From the NCBI GenBank assembly GCA_934045075.1, contig OW203722.1, positions 14,880,796 through 14,944,795 of the forward strand: a DNA stretch of 64,000 nt, read 5' to 3'. The DNA comes from Yponomeuta sedellus. Lineage: Eukaryota; Arthropoda; Insecta; Lepidoptera; Yponomeutidae. A program made the translations under genes and the position numbers. Below the pieces are notes generated by a model. It made no database searches and was not told where the DNA came from. It saw only the letters and a program-made list of their open reading frames with translations. Positions 26,301-38,300 of this stretch are shown piece by piece. Position 1 is the first letter of the stretch. The number at the start of each line of letters is the position of its first letter.

Positions 26301-29300
26301 TTCAGATCTTATTTGTGTTTTGAGATGAAAGCTGAAAGTTGCTTTCTCAATGGTTACAACCTTTTGCGGAAAACTGATTCGGTAATTTATCCACATTGGT
26401 TCAGGACCACCTAGTTTGGTAATTAGTTGAATTGATAATTGTGCCACTAGCCGTTAAGTGTTTTTGTAAAGCCCTCAAGGCTTATAATACCCCGCCTAAA
26501 TGTTGCTCTTTATGGTGAGAAATAAACTTACTTTACTTTATTGGTACCTCATTTCCATTTGCTCATTTCTCCTTGAAGTCGACAGTCGAGAGACTGCAAA
26601 CACTATACATTCACACGATTCAGAAAACTCCGCCGACCTAGAGCCAAGTATCGAATTTAGAGTAACTAAGGCGTTGCGCTCAATTCAATACTTTTCATAG
26701 ATAAAATTCCGAAAATTCTCGAGTCAATCCCGACGGATAGACTCTAGAGTTTTGGGGGCATCTTAACCAACTCATTACTGGATAAAGTTGGTGTAGTTAT
26801 TCCGTAATAAATAACAGATACCGTAATAAAAGCCTTGTTATGTTTTTCAGGATCTCTACTCATCATTTCTGAAATTATCAAATATCTGATTAACATCAAC
26901 GTTTTGTCCAAGGCTCGCTATCTACTGCAGGTTTTCCTTTAATCGGTCTCACCCTCATTCATTATCTGTACATAAATTTGTTCAAAACGCCCGACCATCG
27001 GAAATTGTACAATTTGAATAAGGTTCGGACTACAAAAACTTTAATAGCCCTGTCCTAAATCTCATTACTCGAACAATCCGAGGGATCATTTCGTTATAGC
27101 AACAAAACAAGGCAATTACGAGTAGCACAGCGGGCGATTCCGCAGTCGGAAGATTAAAATCGGTCCACCCGCTGCTCGCGCCCGCGCCCGCCCGCGGCCG
27201 CGGTCGGCCACAGCCAGGGCTAGCTTTCCCGTTTAAGGTCTATGCACGTTACTCCGATGTATGAGCGCTACTATCGCAACGATACCAAGTAAAATAACCC
27301 TTAACTTATAAATTACAATTCTTCTTCTGCTCCGCCCACTAAGGTTGGGCGTCATAACGTTAGGTGTCGTAAAGCGGATTTTCTTCATTGCTTGCCAAGC
27401 GAAAAAGGTCTTCAACGCCGGCTACATCCGTCTATTTCTTGATGTTTGTGACTTACTTCCGCAATGCAATAAAAGCCACGCACTGGGTGGGGCCCGTTGT
27501 CTGTCACACAGGACTAACCTTTTTTTGCGCTAATATTATACTCTAAACTTAAACGTTCGCCTGAAGAGAATTACTTGAAAGGAGCCGCAAGACCTGCGAT
27601 AAGGTATGGTGCTCGGCACAGACAAACAAAACAGCCAGGACGAACCAAATCCGTATCGACCCAACACCCGGAGTAGTTGATTTGTGTCTTTTTAGGAGAA
27701 CTTTTTAGATACTCAAATAAGTGTAACCTTAGCTAGTGCTTATACTCGTATGGTCCATAACGGACGCAAAGGCCTTTGTTGATAAACTTATTTAGCTGGT
27801 ATCGTTGCTCCCGCACGTCGCCGGATCGTAGTAATGTGGAAACACCTTTACTCATTTAATATGTATCTACCTATAATCGGATTTCGAGTATCTACTAGGC
27901 TACGCACTTATTGAAACTACGTTAGATCACTTAGACAGTGGGCATATCACTATGGACGCTAATAGAACTTTTTCAGCTTCGTTTACATAGGCGCCTTTAT
28001 TAAAACTCAAGATGAGAATGTTCTCATTAGAGAAGATTAATTTACACAGTTGCCGCATATTGCTTTGAGGGGCGTTGAATGAAGGGACTTTTATGAAATG
28101 CGAAATTGAGATTATTGTTAACGTGGAATAAGTGTTTGGTCTGCAACAGACGCAACGTATTGTAAGTCAGACCCGTTTTTTACTGCTGCTCCGACTCTCC
28201 AAGGTTTGCTGGAAGAAATCTCTTACAGAGATAAGCTCGCCTTTGTACATCTTATTTCTTATATAATGTCCTATTTAATGTTTCGTGTGCAATAAAGTAT
28301 AAAGTAAGTAAGTCATATAATCTCATAATCTCGAAAAGATTCAAAACACTAACAAATGGTAGTACAATGACGACGACACTTGAAACTGGAATGGAATGGT
28401 CATTTACCCCGGTCCGGGTCCTCCTTGAGTGAGATCGAATACTTGACGGGGATTCAGCAGCCACTGAAATTTCTGGAGCAGCTTAGCGCCCTGGTTGCCT
28501 CCACTCTTGGGGTTGATGAACACCAGGACTGGTTTCACGGTGGCCGTGGGAATAGGCTTTATTGCAAACGTTTTCGGTTCGCTTTTGGAATCCTTTCCTT
28601 TCTTCTTGGTGGCATTTTTCTTTTTTGGTGATTTCCGGAGCGATGACTTGAAACTGCCCCGACGAGGCAGTTTGACGATCCAGGACGGCGGCACTATGAT
28701 GGTGGACTGCGAACCTGGTGGAGTAGCACGACAGGAATTTTCAATAATCATAAAAATAGAACTGTGAATTGTTTAAAAACTAAAAGGGTATTTTTGGTCT
28801 TTAAACAATTCATAGCGTATGTGCACAGCTTAAAAATGTTAATATAAGTAAATAGTTTTATATACCCAATATCGCTCCCATAGTTAAGACGGATCGATCG
28901 ACACCTCCCAAGCCAAAATGCTATATGCAAGCTAACCGTAACAAAGAGATAATATACATGCATACATACGTACATACCATACATACATACATACATACAT
29001 ACATACATACATACATACATACATACATACATACATACATACATACATACATACATACATACATACATACATACATACATACATACATACATACATACAT
29101 ACATACATACATACATACATACATACATACATACATACATACATACATACATACATAAATACGTACCTACACACACACACATATACAAAGAAACAAACAA
29201 ACCCTCCTAATTACAAATTGATGTTTTGTTTAATTTATTCAGTACTTCACTCAAAACATTACGCTAGAAGTCATCCAATTTTACTGCGTGGCAAGTCAGA

Positions 29301-32300
29301 CAATAATTTGCGGGCCGCATAAATAAAAGCCGTGGTCGGGACTGCCAGCCTATTCTAGAACAGTAGATAACCTAATAAATATTTAAAGTCTATTAGCTAT
29401 GCTTTAAAAGTCGGCTAGCTAGGCTTTACATTGAGGAACTTTGTTGCCTGAATTAGTTTGTACTCAATAAATAATGTTTGTTTACCTAAAGAGCATTCTT
29501 CTCCTATCCGTTGAAGGTTAAAACAGCTCTCCTTGTTGTGATAGGCATCTTTGCACCACGAGCAGCTTAAGGCCACGATCTCCTTGGAACTAAACGACAG
29601 TTTAGCTTGCAGCGCCTGCCAGCAAAAAAATTACACGTTATTTTGCGTAACGCAAAATAATTGGGCAAGTCGTTCAATCATTTCAGCATCTATTACAAAA
29701 AGAGTGGCAATAAATCTTCTGAAGCATTGCGACTACCCCGGATTAAAACAAAGTGAGTTTTTCTAAAATTTCACTACAGCGAAAAATTTGTTTTCGAAAA
29801 CGTATTGAAAATGTATGGTTTTTATATAGATTTAGTTTGATGGGAAAAATTACAAGTTAGTTTTATTGTGTGGGTAAATGTTTATAAATGGGTAACAGTT
29901 AAAAGCCGACAATATTACCTACGTTTTTACCCTGCTCCTAAGTGGGTAAAGTTTACGCTTCCTTCATTTGAGAGAGTAGGTACGACTATTGAATTATCCA
30001 TTACAGAAAAATAAACCAACAATGTATAAATAAATATAATTTTTTGAACAAAACTGACTTACTTTGTTTTATGGTGAGGCAGCCGATTTTGGCATTTCAA
30101 ATATTTTGTGTTTGCAATAAAGTAAAGTATGGCATTAACGAGTATCAGTTTTGTGTACAAATGGCTTTCTCAAAAATACGCAACTAGTGACACACCACAT
30201 TAGAAGCTTGTGTTCTAAAAAAAACTTTTGTTCTGTATCTTTTTTTCAGATGCAGATTTTCGAAAGGCATTCTATGATTTCAATAAACGCGCTTCACAAA
30301 AAAAATCATTTAAAAACATGTCCATTGTATGTAACAAAAATTGTTTCAACCATTATCTATCAAACAACACCCTTTGGTAGAGAGACAATCACATTACATA
30401 AAAAAAAGTAAACAAAAGTTGTTGTGATTGACCAATTGTAATAGAATGGTGGTAGTGGAGCAGTGGAACGCCGGCTACTCGGGATCACGGCATGTACCAG
30501 TGCCTTTAATTTTTAAGTTATGTGCATTTGTGAATTTACAGTAGCAATGCCTCTCGCTAATTGGAATGAAATGAATGAAAATGAAAAATGTTTATCGAGC
30601 AGAATAAAACATAACAGTGTATAAAGTAATTCTGAACCCCAAAATAAATTAAATTGTATCTCGGGGCACAGTTCTCTATTCGGGGTGAACTTAAATATAT
30701 CACAACATAGTAATTGTGAAGGAGAAAGAGAAAATCAGGAAACACTAGTGTCTGAAGTGTTAACATTCTTGCTACGTACAATGGCCCAACTATGAGGCTA
30801 AGTGCGGAAATGTCTGGTCTAAGAAATATTTTTTTAAGCAATATGAATTGATTATATTCTTTTTAATGCACTAACCCGTGCAAAGGACAATTTTAACCAA
30901 TTTTAATTTTAAACAATTTTAACCACCCATGCCGGGACTCGAACCCGCGACCTCTGGCTAACCGTGCCAGAAGTCGCGGGTTCGAGTTCCGGCATGGGTG
31001 GAATTTTTAGCCTCTAAATGGGTTTTAAAATATGAATTGAGTACCCGATACTGGCGTGCGTGCATGCAACGACTAATGAATGTTGATGAAGCGAAAGAGA
31101 TCTGACAGGATCGTAGCAAGGCGCAGACCCTGGTCTCTGCCTATCACTATGGGAAATAGGCGTGTATATGAATTGACGTGGTTCAGGAATTGCGCATTTT
31201 CGAGTCAACCCTGTATACAAGTCAGGCAATAGGTACGCACACAATTGGATTCGGAAAGTTCGCTGTTTATCTGTATAGCCCTCTCTACAGACCCTCTGTT
31301 CAGCAAGCACCACCCGCAGCAACTGCGACGGAGTGGCTGTGACAACAAAACAACCATGCAAAATGCAAAAATAAAACAAAAGGTGGACGTGCAACTGAAT
31401 GCGAATGCAAAAGCAAAATTAAACTGTGCGATATGAATAGGTGGCGCAGGGGCTAATGAAAAATGAAATTCTAGGAAGGGTGCCTCTCGGCGATTTGGGG
31501 ACTTTAAAAGGGAAGTGGACAGCAGGAGAAAAACGTATTGCGTCTAAGAAAATAAGCCTAGTGGCTTCATTCAACGTTCTTGAACTAAAAAAATGTTGTT
31601 GTTGATATCAACCCTTTGTATGTCAATACTGCTGGGGCACGGATCTCTTTCCTCATCGCAAGAAGGTTAGGCCATACTGAACCACGGGGGCCAAGACCGG
31701 GTTGGTGGAGGATTGTAAGACATTGGCGGGCCTTACAGCCAAAAGCTCTCAAGCCGCCCATAAGGCCTCTGACATGACTTACTGCTACCGGCACCAAACG
31801 GCTTAACGTGCCCTGCGAAGCACAGAAGCGCTCGAAAAATATGCATCTAGCGGTAGTCATGAGATGGTCACCCTCCCAGTACCTTACCGCGCCTGTTATT
31901 ATTAATCCAAGTGATTGATTCAAATCACTCGGATACACTAGTCCACGAAGATTTCGCATAGGCCGAGCGCTTAAAAAAATTGGTGGATCTAAATACGCCG
32001 TTTTTTATTCCTGAACTGCCATGAATTAACAGTACCTCTAGATATAGGTCACGTTAATGTTAAAATACTCCAATGGTGTGGCGGTGGCGGTCCATATGGG
32101 CTTAATTACCACGCGTGCCCACCTGGCTGGTTTGGCAATTTTAAGCGCTGAGATATTTTAATACTTTGGCACTCGGGTTTCCTCACGATGTTTACCTGTT
32201 GGTATATTCAGCCATCATTAAATCCACCACGTGGTCCAATTTCATGGTAGTAGCTCAAGATTGGTGTCTTATAAATTAGTTCTAGGTATTGGTGGTATCT

Positions 32301-35300
32301 ATGACAAAATTACCGAACTCATTTTTGTGCGTATTTTCCTAGAACTCAGGTTTTTGTTCCTAAAAAGATTTATCAGTGGAACTATTTGTAAATAATTGAA
32401 GGCTAATTGAAATAAAGAGTTCTATATTTTTGCATATAGGAAGACCACATTTATAATATTTTCGAATAATTATATAATTTCTGCAGACCTGGGAGCAACT
32501 GACTACGAATGCTAGCGTATGGAAACTGAACTGTTTTATGAAAATAAAGCCCTTGAAATTACGAAAGTACTTTTCCGTGACACTCTGTTTTCTGTATCAA
32601 AAACTGTTTTGAAAAATGCAAATATTTTAGTTTAAGCTTTACGACGAAGAATTCGGCGCATAAATGGTTCCGAACATAATTATAAAAGTGGTTTCTTTCA
32701 TTCAATTAATTTTTATTATTTGTTCTTATGCTATAGGGGCTTCACTTCACACACCTAGTTTGAAACCCTGTATGTTTTACTATATTTACGACAAAGCTAA
32801 CAAAACCTTAGTACCTAATACTCGAGAGATATAGTCCTTTTAGGTGTACAGACGTCGGAGGCAAAGTAAAAGAGTTCTGGTTAGCACTCTTCGGTTACGA
32901 AATTCCAAAAAAAGAGCTTTGTTTGACTTCCGTGTACTACAGTAACTACACACTTGCAAATGCTAGCCGTATGAGTATAACCCAGAAACCTCGTTTTTCC
33001 CCTTCACAAGTTGGGAGCGATATGCTAACACGTCATTAAATATGAAGTTTTAATTTCGTGCAGGGCATGTTGGTTGCTTTCGTGCGTCGTGACTCGTGCC
33101 GCATGCGAGGTGGATGCAAATCGCTGAGTGTGAGTTGACAGCGGGTGGGTAGGCGGGGATGTTGGGTGCCATGTCCCCGTCCCCTAGCCAATGTTGCCAG
33201 ATGAAGCGATTTATCGCCATTTTGGGCTACCTGGAAGGGTAAGTTGCATCCGAGACTGGTCACCGAATGAGCTATTATGATTGTCAATCAATAATCTAAT
33301 GATTGTTTTCAGCTTCTTGGAGAAACACCACAAATTATGTACATACATTTCAAGCGTTATCATAGAATTTTGTTCGTGTCTTTATAAAACGATTTATTGT
33401 GTCTGTAGGATTTATTGTTAGTGTTACATAATCTTTTCGTTAAGATAAAAAGCGTAAGCTGTAATTTCGCAACAACCAGGTAGTTTCATTGTTTTATGAA
33501 TATTTCACAGAATTATACCTACAAATCAGGTGTGTGCTGTGTGGTGTCGGCCTAGAGAATAGCACCAACCCAATTCTTCGCCGCGGGTGCCGTAAAAGGC
33601 GACTAAGGGACACAAACCGGGGGGTGGACAGCAGCGCCCCCTGCAGTAGGTACAATTCCACCGAACTGCGATCCCCAACCCGCATGCCCAGCGTGGGGAT
33701 TATTGGCATTACCCTCTATGATGGGCAACGTGGCGCTCCTTAGGGGAGGGATATGTCCAGCAGTGGACTAGTATAGTCTGACGACGACGGCGATACAAAT
33801 CAGGTGCATACACAAAGTTACTGGGGCTACATGACTAAAACGTTAGTTGATTAGTGCTACGGGAATTGTTTTCATCGATTTTGGCGATAATGGTCGGGCA
33901 GCATCTTGCCAGATGCTGCCCGACCATTATCGCCAAAATCGATGCATGCCTCCTCTACATCGCTCATTCCTGATCCACTAACACTCTCCTGAGTAATAGG
34001 TACGCTCGGCGTATGTCACTCACGAAAAAATGCCACAGATATTTACGCTTTGCTAGGGTTCCGGGAGCAAAAAAACTCTCTCGGGTGTTTTACGTTTTCG
34101 CATTAACAATAAGTTACCAACTGAAGGTGCTAGCAGCTTATTGGATATTTATTGCTATAACAGCTCCAACTTATCCTCGTCATGTTTATCATTTCAAATA
34201 AGATGCGTGACATTTTTTTATCTGTAGTACACTAGGGAATGCGGTGGCATCATGGTGGACTAAAAATGTCTTAAGTACGAATAAAATAAAAACCACTGTA
34301 TCACTTTGGACAGTATAGTGAACATGAAAGTGTCTTCACTGCTTTTCAGATGAAGTCTGGTTTATAAATTTGCGGAGTCCACGCCCGGACGATTATCTAT
34401 TTTCAACCCTCGGGCTATTTGAGCAATTACGAAGAGAAAATGAGAGGGCACAGGCCACCCGCTGCCTGCTCTCGTTTAAACTAAGTGCATGTTTGCTTCA
34501 TGTTTAACTGGGAAATAAACTGAATGTGCCACGACCACGAATGTGCAATTTGGTGACCAACTATGACTTTATAACATTAAACTATCGTAGCATTACCCGT
34601 TATATAAGTATTATATGTTTATCATAATTCCATAGGTCCATAGTTCCATATAATTCCATAGAATCGTCAATCCTCGTAGCCCCGGCTGCCTGAGTGATTT
34701 TAAACGATCACGAAGGTTAAGCAACATAGGGCTCGTTCAGTGCATGGATGGGTGACCGCGTGTAGGACTACGTGGCATTTTTCCGGTTCCGTACTTCCCA
34801 AGGCACTTAAGCCGTTGGTGCCGGCTGTCATGTAAAGTCAGTCGTTAAGTTATGTCAGAGGCCATATGGGCGGCTCGATAACTTCTGACAGTAAGGCTTT
34901 CCACTGTCTTAAAATCCTCCACCGACCCGGACTCGGCCCCCATGGTGGAGTACGGTCTAACCTTCCTGCGATGCAAGAAGAGACCCGTGCCCCAACAGTG
35001 GGGACATACAAGGGTAGATAACAATTCCATAGGTACTCAATGAATTTGATATCAAGTACCTAGCGTCTATAAACTTTGATAAAATATCGAATATTGCGTT
35101 TCTTTTGCAATGTATTCTGACGTGACAACAGTTGCAACAGTACAGAGAAAGATAGAGCACCAGAGCACTCGGTAAGACACCAATACATACGATGGACCGA
35201 CCACGTTAAGTCTGCTTTGGGCAGGCATGAATGTACCTACCATTTTGCCGAGAGGAATGGCAAGACATCGCTAGACCCGCAATATCAGCCTACAAAGCCT

Positions 35301-38300
35301 TTTCATGAGGACTCCAACCGCTCTGTCAAATGAGTAGAGATTAAGAATTCGCCCTTGCAAGACTTTTATTTAAAGATAGCTACTAAAATTTATTATTATT
35401 AATTATTTATTACAATAAAAAAATATGTACAAATTTCAATGACTATTCGTCAGAGCGCTTTAAAAAGAGTAAAGATAATCTGCCATTTCCAAAGAAAAAC
35501 TGCAACAAAATAGTCATTATGAGATATTACAGTTTATGCAGGGCTAATTTATTATAGGAACTACTGTGCAGAATTTGTAAGCAAATATAGGTCTCTCTAT
35601 TCAGCTCAACTCTACGCTCAATATTGTTGGAATCCTCATACGACCTAATTGCGCTTCCCGAATGAGAAACAATAGGAGCTTCAAACGTAGACGTAGAGCA
35701 TTCAGTAGTTAAATGAACGGAAAAGTGCAAACTTTTGTTCATGCGGGCGCAAACGACATAATTACAGACACTCGTGGACTTAACGTCGATCAATAAGGGA
35801 CGGACGGGACACAAACTTAAACAAATGTTTAAGTACGTATATACTTGCAAAAACAAATGGGCACACAGTATAAATACGTATAGCTATTCAGAAACGTACA
35901 TGCTATGCGTGCACCTATGCCTTTTATGAAGGCGTGTCTGAGAAACTATTTGATGGCACCATTCCACCATAAAGGCGTTATGCTGGATTAAAGGCTGTAT
36001 GCATTGAATGAAATCTTACTACATTTTTTTGTACTAAAATTACCCTGGACAGTGATTGTCAATGTGGATGTATCGAACAATAATTTAAAATATGGATCAA
36101 AAGGTGCGTGTCATCCAAGCATGCATTGCTGGTCCCTCTGTGAGACTACAGACTCCCAAAAGCAAATACGTTCATGTACTGCTCAATTTCCGTAACAAAA
36201 TAAAGGTTTACACCCGAAAGGAGTACAAGACCTTTCTGAAGCACTCAATATACAGTACGGCAAAATGTAAGTTATCAGAATATTGTGAAACTCATTCTTT
36301 CAGTGTTTGTGATTGTTTAAAAGGGTTTATTTAATCTCGATTCGTGTCCTCTAAACATATTGGTAAAGTTTCATTACAATCCGGCATGTCATTGGTAAAT
36401 TAGACCCAAATTTGTACGTGAATTGCCGTTTGAGTCCCGAAGAGTTTTACTTTTGATGAGATACATTTTTTTACTATGCCGAGTCCTTCAGAAGTTGTAC
36501 TCTTCCTGATGTAGGTATAATAGCTACAGTGGATAGGCGTTGAGCAAGCAACCCACACTGACCTTGCCACAAGCCTTGCACTTGCCCTTCTCGGAGCGGC
36601 GATGCACCCAGTGATGGTGTGTAACAGTCTGCTCGCGATATTGCCGGATTCCCACGTCGCGAAAGGTAGGCTTGCACGTGAACTGAACGCGGTCCATCAG
36701 GATGTCGATGCAGGCTTGGTGCGCGACGATCTTGCACGCCGAACACTTCATCCGGGAGCCGTGTTTCTGAGGAGGATGAAGCGATAACAGCGGGATAATC
36801 CTTCGATTTATAGGTACACATGGCAGGCATCAGTTTACCCATACTGTTTTTTGAAAATGATTGCAGAATGACCTTTATGATGGAAGCTTAAATTATAGAG
36901 ATAATATTGTCGCTAATGTGATAGGACTACGAAGAGAGGGACATCAATAATCCTAATAGAGGGTTCAATTCATAAGCCCTTCGTATTGTGCATCTGCAAA
37001 AGTTATGAGTAGGTACCTAAAAATTTGTATTTATGGTCCAGGGCTGAGTTTCATGAAACTACAATTAAATTTTTTAAGATGATTTGAGGTGTACAGCGTA
37101 GCAGATCCTATTTGTTAATATATAGGTGTGGAACGTTGTATATCATTTATAAATATAAAAAAACTGAAACGACTTCAGGTGTGGTTTTATTTGTAGATTT
37201 AGTATAATATTTTAACAACAGAAAACTGGATAAAAACGGAGAAGCAGGTAAAAAAGTCAGATCTGGTCAAAGGGTAAAGTAGTAGTAATGAAAAATTAAG
37301 GAAATCGAATAATGTGTGACGTAATTTAAATATTTGAAAATGATAGATAGAAAAAGAAATAAAAAATGGTGTGAAGAGGTTTGCATCGTTACACTACCCG
37401 GGGGCAACCGGTTTTTTTTTTTTATATATTTATTTAAAAAAATATATTTAATTATACTATTTTTATTTTTAATGCACTAACCCGTGCTAAGGACAAATTT
37501 AAAAACCTATTTAGAGGCTAAAAATTTCACCCATGCCGGGATTCGAACCACGGCAAGAAGCGCTGGCACGGATAGCCAGAGGTTGCGGGTTCGAATCCCG
37601 GCATGTGTGAAATTTTTAGCCTCTAAATAGGTTTTTAAATATATTTAAATTAATTTTTTTTATAAAAATATTTTCAAGTTAAAAAAATTAAAATTTTATG
37701 TCAAGAGTAAGGTCGATGAAGGTCGGGGATGTGGGTGGTAAGTAAATAAATTTAGTTATTCTTAAATATTATAATAAAATATAAAAAATGGGCGATGAAA
37801 AAAATTTTGAGTGTGTGGGGTGATATTTACAATGAATATTTACATTAGGCAGTTCCACTTTTATTCATCATCTATCATTCATCCCTAGCATGCATCATCT
37901 ATCTTTGTCTTGATCTAAAGTGAAGGTGAAGACGTTCATTCAGTATAGACAAAATCTATTTTTATTAATTAGATTTATCCAGGAACTGGCCTTAATTAAT
38001 AATAGGCTTATTTAGCCAGTTACCACCCGCTGGTATTCGGTAGTGGTAAGGCTTATTTATTGAATCACAATCCGCTCTATGAAAATTATTTACATTTGAA
38101 ATATTTATAATATTGGGTACATAATACCCGACGGGGTAGAATCCGTCGTAGTCGTGCTCACAAGAGCTATGGTGGGGTAAACACCGTAATGCGTTTAAGT
38201 AAGTAACGCGATTGATAAATTAATTAATTGACCTAGGCTTATTTAACGTGTTGTCGCCGCACCTGATTGGATGTTTGGATGTTATAAAAAAAATTGGTTG

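Noticed and set aside
28706..28709. Alternative acceptor (tcgcag) for the rdgA exon at 28408
   Set aside because: The upstream exon ends one base into a codon, which fits only the acceptor giving a start at 28714 (completing Gly of CSLG).
28748..29200. Open frames of Met-Tyr-Val-Cys or His-Thr-Tyr-Ile repeats
   Set aside because: By-products of the CATA microsatellite within an rdgA intron.
35345..35356. GAATTCGCCCTT, identical to the insert border of a common TA-cloning vector
   Set aside because: Only 12 bases match and the flanks are ordinary AT-rich genomic sequence with no further vector sequence. Chance is sufficient, though a check of the raw reads would settle it.
36092..36334. Small Lys-rich open frame on the plus strand beside an rdgA exon
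   Set aside because: No recognised domain, no splice-site support and AT-rich codons similar to the surroundings.
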